A program made the translations under genes and the position numbers. Of a stretch of 21,031 nt of DNA, positions 1 to 6,824 are shown one piece after another. Position 1 is the first letter of the stretch. Every line of letters starts with the position of its first letter. The notes under the pieces are model-generated. The model worked only from the letters and a program-made list of their open reading frames with translations. It was not told the origin of the DNA and made no database searches. The stretch lies in the NCBI GenBank assembly GCA_905205855.1, contig CAJLFL010000009.1, forward strand, positions 1-21,031, in the 5' to 3' direction. Origin of the DNA: an uncultured Eubacteriales bacterium. GTDB lineage: Bacteria > Bacillota > Clostridia > Monoglobales > Monoglobaceae.

Positions 1-2
1 AC

Positions 3-602
3 GGCTATCTTGATGACAAAAAGACAGCGGTGAAGTTTTTAAACACCGTACAGGACGAGGCAGACAAGATGACTGCATTGGTACAAAATCTTTTGATACT
101 GTCAAGATTTGATATGCAAAAGGTAGAAAACCGCAAGGAGTTGTTTTCAATAGACGAGCTTTTACGGCGTCTGGAAAGCACCTTTGCACTTGAAGCGGAG
201 CAAAAGGGACTCACGCTTGAATACAACCGCACCACCGCTCTGCCGGAAATATACGCCGACCAGTATCAGATAGAACGGGCAATAAAAAATATCATATCAA
301 ATTCGATAAAGTATTGCTCCAAGGGTGATAAAATCAAGATATTTGCCGGAAATCTGTATAATAACGTATATATTAAAATAGAGGACACCGGAAAGGGTAT
401 CCCCAAAAATGACCTTGAACATGTATTTGAGCGATTTTATCGCGTAGACAAGGCGCGCAGCCGCGAAAAAGGCGGCACCGGACTTGGACTTCCGATAGCG
501 AAGGAAATTATCGAAAGTCATGGCGGAACAATTCAGATAGAAAGCGAATTTGGCAGCTTTACGAGAGTTACCATAAACCTACCCGTCAGCAGCGAAGAAT
601 AA
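3..602 (+). CDS. Sensor histidine kinase, C-terminal part (5' end outside window)
   Basis: This is the cytoplasmic part of a two-component sensor kinase that would autophosphorylate and pass phosphate to a response regulator. The frame is open to the window's left edge, so the sensor domain, membrane segments and phospho-accepting histidine lie outside. The first residues (GYLDD, then NTVQDEADKMTALVQNLL) look like the second helix of a HisKA dimerisation domain. The HATPase_c domain follows, with an N box (NIISNSIKYC), a G1 box (EDTGKGIP), an F box (FERFYRVDKAR) and a G2 box (GGTGLGLPIAKEII). The C-terminus INLP matches the usual end of such kinases. A GTG at 30 is internal to the conserved domain and is not a credible start. 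The partner regulator is probably upstream, outside the window. The family is secure; the signal sensed is unknown. Confidence 0.93.
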   Translation, partial: GYLDDKKTAVKFLNTVQDEADKMTALVQNLLILSRFDMQKVENRKELFSIDELLRRLESTFALEAEQKGLTLEYNRTTALPEIYADQYQIERAIKNIISNSIKYCSKGDKIKIFAGNLYNNVYIKIEDTGKGIPKNDLEHVFERFYRVDKARSREKGGTGLGLPIAKEIIESHGGTIQIESEFGSFTRVTINLPVSSEE

Positions 603-610
603 AAAAAACC

Positions 611-641
611 AACCCCCAAATGATTGCATCATTTGGGGGTT
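611..641. terminator. Shared bidirectional Rho-independent terminator between convergent genes
   Basis: A perfect 13-bp stem (611-623 AACCCCCAAATGA with 629-641) encloses a 5-nt loop. Eight A residues (601-608) precede it, giving a U-run for leftward transcripts; a shorter T-rich tract follows for rightward ones. It lies between the histidine kinase stop at 602 and the deacetylase stop at 655, so it probably ends both transcripts. Confidence 0.88.
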
Positions 642-654
642 TCATAATATCTTA

Positions 655-1593
655 TTACAATATCATTGAGTCGGAGCTTTTTTTGGCAGCCTCCTCTTTA
701 TTATAATACGGAATCTCATCCAGACGGCGGAACTCATATCCCTGACCTTTAAGATACTCTAACACTGACGGCAATGCTTCTGCCGTGCTCTTTTTTGCTG
801 CGGCATCATGCATCAAAACAACTATATTGTCTGCGCCGGAGGTTGTTTTTATTCTTTCTAAAAGCTGTGCAGGGGTGCGGTTTCCGCCCTCTGCGTCACC
901 GTTTAGGCAGTTCCAGTCGGCATAGTAATAACCCTTTTGTTTAAGCAAAACCTTATATTGCTGCTTCTCTGCCGCATGGTCACCGGCGTTATAGCTGCCG
1001 CCGGGAAACCTTATCAGTTTAAACGGTTCCTCGCCGGTTACCTCTCTTATCAAATCAAAGGTCTTGTCTATCTCAGCCGAAAAGCTGTCGGCTGTGGCAT
1101 ACAGCGCCTTGTAATCATGGCTGTAGCTGTGGTTTGCCAAAAGATGCCCCTCGTCATATACACGCTTTGCAAGGTCTTTGTTTGCCTCTATCATCTTTCC
1201 CATCATAAAGAAAGTAGCCTTTGCATCATAGTTCTTTAAAGTTTCAAGAATACTCACGGTGACTGCGCCGCTTGGTCCGTCATCAAACGTAAGATAACAT
1301 ATTTTTCCGTTTCCGCCCTGTGCGTTTTCTGCTATCTTAACCAAGTCATTCTGCTCTGACGCCGGAGGAATATCCGGTGCAGGTCTTGCAGTCTTTTGCG
1401 GCTGCTGAACATCAGCGGAAGCTGCCGTGTTATCCGGCTCTGCCTTTTTTGAGGTCAATCCCTTTACTGCAAATATAACAGCAATTACCGCCACCGCGCA
1501 AATCAAAACCATCCCCGGCTTTGTTATATGCGGAATATTAAAACGGCGGCTCTGCTTGCTGCCTTTGACCTTTTTCTGCATTATTCTACTCAT
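655..1593 (-). CDS. Membrane-anchored polysaccharide deacetylase (CE4, NodB homology domain)
   Basis: This is a carbohydrate esterase family 4 enzyme, expected to remove N- or O-acetyl groups from cell-wall peptidoglycan or another surface glycan outside the cell. A basic N-terminus is followed by one hydrophobic segment (about residues 28-44), then a Pro/Ala/Gln-rich linker to about residue 85. The NodB domain carries the canonical motifs: TFDDGP (102-107, with D104 and D105), HSYSH (155-159, metal histidines), RFPGG (195-199), a motif-4 tryptophan (W227) and LMHD (260-263, catalytic His262). All catalytic residues are therefore present. The first ATG (1593) directly abuts AAAGG; the ATG at 1581, four codons in, is better spaced from it and may be the true start. 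A TATAAT hexamer on this strand at 1618-1623 could be the -10, but its -35 is poor. The exact substrate cannot be told. Confidence 0.93.
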   Translation of the reverse strand: MSRIMQKKVKGSKQSRRFNIPHITKPGMVLICAVAVIAVIFAVKGLTSKKAEPDNTAASADVQQPQKTARPAPDIPPASEQNDLVKIAENAQGGNGKICYLTFDDGPSGAVTVSILETLKNYDAKATFFMMGKMIEANKDLAKRVYDEGHLLANHSYSHDYKALYATADSFSAEIDKTFDLIREVTGEEPFKLIRFPGGSYNAGDHAAEKQQYKVLLKQKGYYYADWNCLNGDAEGGNRTPAQLLERIKTTSGADNIVVLMHDAAAKKSTAEALPSVLEYLKGQGYEFRRLDEIPYYNKEEAAKKSSDSMIL

Positions 1594-1674
1594 CCTTTCG
1601 ATTCAGTGTTATCGGGTATTATACGCAAACTCATTTTGCCGCTATATAATATTATTTCGTAAAATACTGTAAGA

Positions 1675-1705
1675 TATAGGACTGTAAAAACTATACAGTC
1701 CTATA
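1675..1705 (-). terminator. Hairpin downstream of phenylacetate-CoA ligase gene
   Basis: A perfect 12-bp inverted repeat (1675-1686 TATAGGACTGTA with 1694-1705) has a 7-nt A-rich loop and starts 15 nt past the ligase stop codon. No clean U-run follows on the leftward transcript, so it may be a weak terminator or a 3'-end protecting hairpin. Confidence 0.55.
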
Positions 1706-1719
1706 CGATATTATATTCT

Positions 1720-3030
1720 TTATCTTTGATAAAGAGAACGCTTATCTATAACTCTTACTGCCTTTCCCTCGCTTCTGGCAATGCTTTTCGGTTCTACCAG
1801 TTTTACTCTTGCCTTAAGTCCGAGAATGGTCATCAGATTACTCTCAACCTTGCGCGCTATACTTTCAAGCGAGCTTATACGGTCGGTAAAGAATTCCTCC
1901 GAAACCTCTACCAAAACATCAAGGCTGTCCTTGTTATCCTTTCTGTCAACAATAAGCTGATAATGCGGCTGGGTTTCCTCCATGCTCATCAGGACTTCCT
2001 CTATCTGTGACGGGAACACATTAACACCTCTGATAATCAGCATATCGTCACAGCGTCCCATCGGCTTGCTCATACGGACAAAGGTTCTGCCGCAGGAGCA
2101 TTGTTCATAGTTCAATGAGGTTATATCACGCGTGCGATACCTTATAATCGGAAATGCCTCCTTTGTGATTGCAGTAAATACAAGCTCTCCTATACTGCCC
2201 TGGGGCAAAACCTCTCCGGTATCAGGATCAATAATCTCCGGTATAAAATGATCTTCGTTTATGTGCATACCGTTCTGACAGCAGCAGTCATACGAAACCC
2301 CCGGTCCCATTACCTCGCTGAGTCCGTAAATATCATACGCCTTTATTCCAAGCTTTTCTTCAAGCTCCTTACGCATCTGCGGTGTCCACGGCTCTGCACC
2401 GAAGGCTCCGCCCTCCAGCTTCAGGTCGTCCTTTGTATAACCCATTTCATTTAAGGTTTCTACCAAAGACAGGGCATAAGACGGTGTGCAGGCAAGGAAG
2501 GTACTGCCAAAGTCCTTCATTATCTGAATCTGACGGCGTGAGTTTCCGCTTGATACCGGAATTGAACGCGCGCCTATTCTGAGAGCGCCGTAATGCGCGC
2601 CGAAACCGCCCGTAAACAATCCAAAGCCGTATGCGGTATGTACAACCGATTTTTTTGTAACGCCGTACGCTGTCAAAGCGCGTGCAGTAATCTCCGACCA
2701 GATACCTAAATCGTGATTATTCATGCCGACAACGGTCTGTTTGCCGGTTGTTCCGGAGGAAGCGTGTATTTCCGTTACCTCATCCATCGGCATTGCAAAA
2801 TATCCGTAAGGAAAGTTATCCCTTAAATCCTGTTTTGTTACAAACGGAAGCTTCGACAGATCATCAACAGACTTTATATCACCCGGTTCAAGACCTATGG
2901 CATCCATTTTTGCACGGTACGGCGCAACATTTTTATATACGCGCTCCACTGTATCGCGCAGATGCTCGCCCTGCCATTTTCTGAGTTCTTCACGGGGCAT
3001 TGTTTCAAATTTTTCATTCCAAATTGCCAT
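1720..3030 (-). CDS. paaK: Phenylacetate--CoA ligase (ANL superfamily adenylate-forming enzyme)
   Basis: The enzyme activates phenylacetate or a related aryl acid with ATP and CoA to the acyl-CoA through an acyl-adenylate. In the 436-residue product the P-loop SSGTTGK is at 91-97, the YGLSE adenylate motif at 235-239, RTRD at 299-302 and the hinge-region IIRGVNVFPSQIE at 332-344, followed by the small PaaK-type C-terminal domain. Cysteines at 249-251 and in CSCGRT (311-316) resemble the metal-binding Cys of some PaaK proteins. I chose the ATG at 3030, because the upstream in-frame start (3054) is a TTG without a good ribosome binding site and the family consensus begins near WNEKFE. No phenylacetate degradation or indolepyruvate oxidoreductase genes are adjacent. 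In anaerobes such lone copies are commonly linked to arylacetate handling from aromatic amino acids (established association; substrate here inferred). Confidence 0.92.
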   Translation of the reverse strand: MAIWNEKFETMPREELRKWQGEHLRDTVERVYKNVAPYRAKMDAIGLEPGDIKSVDDLSKLPFVTKQDLRDNFPYGYFAMPMDEVTEIHASSGTTGKQTVVGMNNHDLGIWSEITARALTAYGVTKKSVVHTAYGFGLFTGGFGAHYGALRIGARSIPVSSGNSRRQIQIMKDFGSTFLACTPSYALSLVETLNEMGYTKDDLKLEGGAFGAEPWTPQMRKELEEKLGIKAYDIYGLSEVMGPGVSYDCCCQNGMHINEDHFIPEIIDPDTGEVLPQGSIGELVFTAITKEAFPIIRYRTRDITSLNYEQCSCGRTFVRMSKPMGRCDDMLIIRGVNVFPSQIEEVLMSMEETQPHYQLIVDRKDNKDSLDVLVEVSEEFFTDRISSLESIARKVESNLMTILGLKARVKLVEPKSIARSEGKAVRVIDKRSLYQR

Positions 3031-3068
3031 AATACGCCACTCTTTCCTTTGCAATGTATAACTATATT

Positions 3069-3097
3069 ATTTTACAATTATTTTACCGTTTTGTCAA
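3069..3097 (-). promoter_or_regulatory. Sigma-A-type promoter for phenylacetate-CoA ligase
   Basis: On the minus strand a perfect -35 TTGACA (3097-3092) is separated by 17 nt from the -10 TAAAAT (3074-3069). The predicted start of transcription, near 3062, leaves about a 30-nt leader before the ATG at 3030. Confidence 0.8.
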
Positions 3098-3232
3098 CAC
3101 ATTGCGGTGTTTTTCGTCATATTTAAAACACAAAAAAGCGACGCCCGTTTGCACGCCGCCCGAAATGCCATGCACAATATTCATTTGCAATTTACAATAT
3201 TCGTATATGTTTTGCAATATGCAATACCTTAT

Positions 3233-3272
3233 GCGGGCGGATAGCATATGCGGATACACAGCCGCCCCTACG
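3233..3272 (-). repeat. GTAGGGGC palindromic repeat, copy A
   Basis: On the minus strand this reads CGTAGGGGCGGC ... CCGCCCGC. The GGGCGG/CCGCCC arms pair around an interior of about 22 nt, longer than in the other copies and holding a CATATG core. It is intergenic, between the ligase and GH88 genes. Confidence 0.7.
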
Positions 3273-3310
3273 ACATATTGAACAACATTTTTGCATATGA
3301 AAGACAAAAC

Positions 3311-3337
3311 GGACAACCACACGGGGTTGCCCCTACG
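3311..3337 (-). repeat. GTAGGGGC palindromic repeat, copy B
   Basis: On the minus strand it begins CGTAGGGGCAACC and ends GGTTGTCC. The arms CAACC/GGTTG pair. A single A at 3313, where the pairing expects G, breaks the otherwise continuous stem. Orientation matches copy A and is opposite to copies C and D. Confidence 0.78.
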
Positions 3338-3367
3338 AAATCAAATGATACATAATGTTCAACACCA

Positions 3368-3395
3368 CGTAGGGGCGCCCCCGTGTGGGCGCCCG
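3368..3395 (+). repeat. GTAGGGGC palindromic repeat, copy C
   Basis: It starts CGTAGGGGCGCCC and ends GGGCGCCCG. The GGGCGCCC arms (3373-3380 and 3387-3394) pair perfectly over 8 bp around CCGTGT. Copy B lies 30 nt away in inverted, head-to-head orientation. Confidence 0.8.
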
Positions 3396-3477
3396 AAAAG
3401 GTATCGCACATGGCAAAGCAGGTGACCGCACGGCGGTATTACAAAATATAAATGATATATAATATTATACGCTATCT

Positions 3478-3504
3478 CGTAGGGGCAAATACCATCTGCC
3501 CCCG
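3478..3504 (+). repeat. GTAGGGGC palindromic repeat, copy D
   Basis: It starts CGTAGGGGCAAAT and ends ATCTGCCCCCG. The arms GGGGCA/TGCCCC pair and extend inwards with one mismatch. It lies 26 nt past the stop of the downstream GH88 gene, where the hairpin could protect or end that mRNA, but it has no U-run. The rest of 3055-3530 is AT-rich with several TTGCAATAT-like stretches and no credible gene. Confidence 0.78.
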
Positions 3505-3530
3505 GAAATATCACATATGAAAATGTTTAA

Positions 3531-4709
3531 TCACCAACAAAGCTTGAATGAAGGATCTATAATTCTCATCAATGCTTCTGCATAATAATAGTCACCCCAA
3601 ATATTGCACTCGTCAACGCCGTTACCCTGCGGCTTTCCGTAAACAGCGTGCAGAAGTATTCCGTTTGAATTACAGTTCTTTGCGGTATAGTTCTCTGTCA
3701 GCGACCTCATTATTGCGCTTACGGCGTTTTTATAAACGCCTGTATATTCGCAGGTTATAAGGCTGTTAAGCTCCAACATTCCGCAAGCCGCTATTGCTGC
3801 TGCGGAGGAATCTCTTTCCTCTCCGCTTCCGTCACCGAAAATCAAATCCCAATACGGAACATAATCCCCGGGCAGGCGGTTTAAGAAGAAGTTTGTCAGC
3901 TTTTGTGCAATCTCGGTATACACCGGATTTTTGGTGTATGCGTATGCAATGGGGAATCCCGATACGCCCCATGCCTGACCGCGCGCCCACGCGGAATCAT
4001 CCGAATATCCCTGTGCGGTAACGCCCTTCAGCGGTGCGCCTGTGTTTATATCAAAATAGAACGTATGATATGTAGAGGAATCCTCTCTTATCACATTATT
4101 TGCCGAGGTATTGGCGTGCTTTATTGCGATTTCGCGGTACTTATCATCACCGGTTACCTCGCTTGCCCAAAACAGAAGCGGTATATTGTTCATGCAGTCG
4201 ATTATCAGTCTGTACGACTCCGCCTCATCAAGCGGTCCCCAAGCCTGTATAAATTCGCCTTTTTCGTGATATCTTGAAATCAGGTTATCCGCCGCCATGA
4301 TTGCCGCGTCCTTCATATCCTTATCAAGCGTCAGCTTATAACCCTCAACGCACGACGGAGAATACAAAAAACCCATATCATGATGATCTACGGCATAATG
4401 CTCCTCGATTCTCTTTTTAAAACTTTTACACTGCAGTTCCGCCGCTTTTTTAAACTCCTCGTCACCGGTATACTGATAGCAAAGCCACAGAATACCCGTC
4501 CAGAAGCCTGTTGTCCAGCCTATGTTTTCGGTTGCTGGATAAATCAGGTTTTTGCTTGCCGCCGCCGGAAACTTATCTGTAAATTCCGAAAGTCCCTCTC
4601 TCGCTTTAAGAACAACAAAATCCATTGCCTTTTTTGCTTCCTCAACGGTAAACGGCGCCATGTTTTCAAAACGCTCCTTATTTTTTATTCCTTCATCTCT
4701 GATTATCAT
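3531..4709 (-). CDS. GH88 unsaturated glucuronyl / rhamnogalacturonyl hydrolase (second gene of pair)
   Basis: Family 88 glycoside hydrolases hydrate and release the 4,5-unsaturated uronic acid left on oligosaccharides by polysaccharide lyases. The protein has 392 residues, close to the family norm, and no signal peptide, so it acts in the cytoplasm. The (alpha/alpha)6-barrel signatures are clear: WTTGFWTGILWL (65-76), VDHHDMGFLY (107-116) with D111 as the likely first catalytic Asp, LIIDCMNNIPLLFW (168-181) with D171 as the likely second, and DDSAWARGQAWG (237-248) in the substrate-binding region. The 60-residue gap between the two Asp residues fits the Bacillus UGL pair (Asp88/Asp149). The ATG at 4709 has AAGGA 7 nt upstream. 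It follows the other GH88 gene by 22 nt and is surely co-transcribed with it. Whether the substrate comes from pectin, glycosaminoglycan or xanthan-like glycans cannot be told. Confidence 0.93.
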   Translation of the reverse strand: MIIRDEGIKNKERFENMAPFTVEEAKKAMDFVVLKAREGLSEFTDKFPAAASKNLIYPATENIGWTTGFWTGILWLCYQYTGDEEFKKAAELQCKSFKKRIEEHYAVDHHDMGFLYSPSCVEGYKLTLDKDMKDAAIMAADNLISRYHEKGEFIQAWGPLDEAESYRLIIDCMNNIPLLFWASEVTGDDKYREIAIKHANTSANNVIREDSSTYHTFYFDINTGAPLKGVTAQGYSDDSAWARGQAWGVSGFPIAYAYTKNPVYTEIAQKLTNFFLNRLPGDYVPYWDLIFGDGSGEERDSSAAAIAACGMLELNSLITCEYTGVYKNAVSAIMRSLTENYTAKNCNSNGILLHAVYGKPQGNGVDECNIWGDYYYAEALMRIIDPSFKLCW

Positions 4710-4731
4710 TTTAAAATCCTTCTTTTACACT

Positions 4732-5850
4732 TTACGGCTCATACCAGAATATTTTATCATTTCCTATAAGGCGGCTTATGCCCTCCATGTAATAATAATC
4801 GCCGTATATAAGTCCGACATTTATGTTCTGTCCGGCCGGGAAATGACCTGTACCCTCTCTCAAGATACACTGATCAGCAGAATTGTCAAGGTTTGAATAA
4901 TTGTCTGTCAGTGATTTTAAGATTTTATATGCCGCGTCACGGTAAAACGGCTTTTCGTTATCCGGAACAAATTTTGCAAGTTCCAAAAGTCCGCAGGCTC
5001 CGCAAGCGGCAGCCGATGTATCTCTTGGGGTTTCCGGTGTGCGCTCAACGCGGAAATCCCAGTATGCGACATGATCCTCCGGCAGATTTGCTATATAAAA
5101 GTTTGCAGCCCTTTTTGCCGCCTCCAAAAATTCGGGGTTTTTGGTATATCTGTAGCTGAGCGGAAGTCCGTATACCGCCCATGACGCTCCGCGTGACCAT
5201 GCGGAATCCGGAGCCGCTCCCTGACCACCCAGAGATTCTATCAGCTCGCCTGTTTCCGGATTAAATGAAAGGATATGGTTTACAGAACCGTCGGGGCGTA
5301 CAAAGTGTCTTGCAACGGTTTCGGCATGAGCCTCTGCAATATGGCGGTATCTCGGATTATCCGTTATACAGCTTGCCCAATAGAGCAGCGGTATGTTCAT
5401 TGTGCAGTCTACGATTGCCCATCCCGGCTGTGAATTCCATGCCTGTATAAACTTTCCTTTAAGATTAAATCTTGATGCCAGTATTGACGCCGCCTTAATG
5501 CAGCGCAGCTTTGATTCTTCGTCACCTGTTAAACGAAAATCCGCGCCTGCCGAAAGCAGCCATAAAAAGCCGGCATCATGGTCTACGGAATAAAACCGGT
5601 CAAGTACAACATCCATTTTCTTTTCTATATCCGCCGCGTCCTTTGCATACTCCTCTTTTCCGGTCTGCTGATAACCCAGCCACAAAAGTCCCGGCCAAAA
5701 ACCGTTTGTCCACCACTGTATACTTTCTGTCATATCATCATACTTACCGTCGCGGCAAACATGCGGAATCTTATTTCCTATTTCCGAGTGCATTTGCTCC
5801 AATTTGTTTAAAATTCGTTTCATGGTTTCTTCTGCCCATGCCTGATACAT
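4732..5850 (-). CDS. GH88 unsaturated glucuronyl / rhamnogalacturonyl hydrolase (first gene of pair)
   Basis: This is a second family-88 hydrolase, 372 residues, also without a signal peptide and so cytoplasmic. The motifs parallel its neighbour: WWTNGFWPGLLWLGY (46-60), VDHDAGFLW (89-97, D92 likely catalytic), AIVDCTMNIPLLYW (145-158, D148 likely catalytic) and DSAWSRGASWAVYG. It differs clearly from the downstream copy: a shorter stretch between the catalytic Asp residues, AGF instead of MGF, SRGAS instead of ARGQA. The pair therefore looks like diverged paralogues with different linkage or aglycone preference rather than a recent duplication. The ATG at 5850 is preceded by GGAGG at 9 nt spacing. 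It is the promoter-proximal gene of the leftward operon and is divergent from the AraC regulator, the obvious candidate controller. Confidence 0.93.
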   Translation of the reverse strand: MYQAWAEETMKRILNKLEQMHSEIGNKIPHVCRDGKYDDMTESIQWWTNGFWPGLLWLGYQQTGKEEYAKDAADIEKKMDVVLDRFYSVDHDAGFLWLLSAGADFRLTGDEESKLRCIKAASILASRFNLKGKFIQAWNSQPGWAIVDCTMNIPLLYWASCITDNPRYRHIAEAHAETVARHFVRPDGSVNHILSFNPETGELIESLGGQGAAPDSAWSRGASWAVYGLPLSYRYTKNPEFLEAAKRAANFYIANLPEDHVAYWDFRVERTPETPRDTSAAACGACGLLELAKFVPDNEKPFYRDAAYKILKSLTDNYSNLDNSADQCILREGTGHFPAGQNINVGLIYGDYYYMEGISRLIGNDKIFWYEP

Positions 5851-5890
5851 AATCTTTAACCTCCATTTTATTTAGAATTTGGTTATTTTA

Positions 5891-5919
5891 AGTATAAAAT
5901 AGCTTTACAAAAATGTAAA
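5891..5919 (-). promoter_or_regulatory. Promoter of the GH88 operon
   Basis: On the minus strand the -35 TTTACA (5919-5914) and -10 TATACT (5896-5891) are 17 nt apart. The expected transcript start, near 5884, gives about a 34-nt leader to the ATG at 5850. Its -35 falls inside the spacer of the opposing promoter. Confidence 0.75.
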
Positions 5920-5932
5920 TATAGCATATAAT
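5904..5932 (+). promoter_or_regulatory. Promoter of the AraC-Wzt-GT-GT operon
   Basis: The -35 TTTACA (5904-5909) and perfect -10 TATAAT (5927-5932) are 17 nt apart, with a predicted start near 5939. It overlaps the divergent GH88 promoter; together the two -35 boxes form the palindrome TTTACAAAAATGTAAA (5904-5919). Confidence 0.78.
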
Positions 5933-5960
5933 GAATTTATAATATATTATTATAAATTCA
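5932..5960 (+). promoter_or_regulatory. Perfect 13+13 bp palindrome in the AraC leader (putative operator or leader hairpin)
   Basis: TGAATTTATAATA (5932-5944) is followed by TAT and its exact reverse complement (5948-5960). The palindrome begins at the last base of the -10, spans the predicted transcript start and ends at the first base of the AGGTGAT ribosome binding site. It could be an operator that blocks the promoter, or an RNA hairpin occluding the ribosome binding site. Confidence 0.65.
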
Positions 5961-5969
5961 GGTGATATT

Positions 5970-6824
5970 ATGAATTCATGTCCCGAAAAAATATACAGAC
6001 TTTATACCGATCCAATCTATGTTCACAACAGAATTGCAACGCCGGACTGGAAAATTGTAAGCCACCGATTAGGCTCGCACAACCTTGTTTACGTTTATGG
6101 CGGATCCGGAATATTTGATAACGGCGCAGGTAAAAAACCGGTAAAGAACGGTGATTTAATTTATTTTGCTCCGGGAAATTTTCAGTATATGACCACCGAC
6201 ACCTCTACACCGATACGGTTTTATACAGTCAACTTTCTGGCTGCCGCTCCGCAGTTTGCGGATAACTGCTGGAGCATAGCCCCTGCCGAGTTTGGCTTTC
6301 CGTTTGTAAGCACTCTTGAGGACGAAGCCGTACGCCGACGCTTTATACTGCTGTTTGAAAGGCTGCATCATCTTTTTCCGCTGACCGACACGGTAAGAAA
6401 AAGCCGTCACCGCGAAACTCTGACCGAACTGTTGGCGCTTGCCGAGCTGTGTACGGATAATAAGAATGATAAAAGTATCAGCTACAGCGTCCGCGGTAAA
6501 ATAAACAAATCCGTACATTATATGGCAGACCATTATAAGGAACATCTTTCGCTTGCATCTCTTGCGGAGGAGGCGGATTTAAGTACCTCATATTTTTCTG
6601 CCGCCTTTCGTGAGATTACGGGAAAGCCGCCTATAGATTATCTTATACACTTTAGAGTATTTAAAGCAAAACAATTTTTAAGCGACGGCTTATCCGTAAC
6701 TGCCGCAGCCGAGGCGGCAGGTTTTTCTGACATATACTACTTCAGCAACGTGTTTAAACGGCTTGAAGGCATATCACCCAAAAAATTTAAAACTAATCTG
6801 CAAAAGGAACAGTCACAGGCATGA
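5970..6824 (+). CDS. AraC-family transcriptional regulator
   Basis: This is a DNA-binding regulator of 284 residues. The N-terminal part (about 1-110) has the small beta-strand pattern of the AraC cupin sensor domain (GDLIYFAPGNFQYM, FYTVNFLAA), usually the sugar-binding site. The C-terminal part (about 180-278) is a classic AraC/XylS double helix-turn-helix: first HTH around LASLAEEADLSTSYFSAAF (195-213), second around AAEAAGFSDIYYFSNVFKR (246-264), ending in GISPKKFK. The ATG at 5970 follows AGGTGAT. Divergence from the two GH88 genes suggests it responds to an unsaturated uronide or its breakdown product. Its stop overlaps the next start as ATGA, so it is translationally coupled to a polysaccharide-export ATPase, an unusual partner. 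A role at both promoters is inferred from the layout. Confidence 0.92.
   Translation: MNSCPEKIYRLYTDPIYVHNRIATPDWKIVSHRLGSHNLVYVYGGSGIFDNGAGKKPVKNGDLIYFAPGNFQYMTTDTSTPIRFYTVNFLAAAPQFADNCWSIAPAEFGFPFVSTLEDEAVRRRFILLFERLHHLFPLTDTVRKSRHRETLTELLALAELCTDNKNDKSISYSVRGKINKSVHYMADHYKEHLSLASLAEEADLSTSYFSAAFREITGKPPIDYLIHFRVFKAKQFLSDGLSVTAAAEAAGFSDIYYFSNVFKRLEGISPKKFKTNLQKEQSQA

Noticed and set aside
3083..3322. 79-codon open frame on the minus strand between the ligase and GH88 genes
   Set aside because: It runs through the promoter of the ligase and two palindromic repeats, lacks a ribosome binding site and has no recognisable domain.
3233..3504. Repeated GC-rich motifs resembling a short CRISPR array
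   Set aside because: The copies occur in both orientations, at irregular distances, and their inner bases vary as paired arms. There are no uniform spacers and no cas genes nearby.
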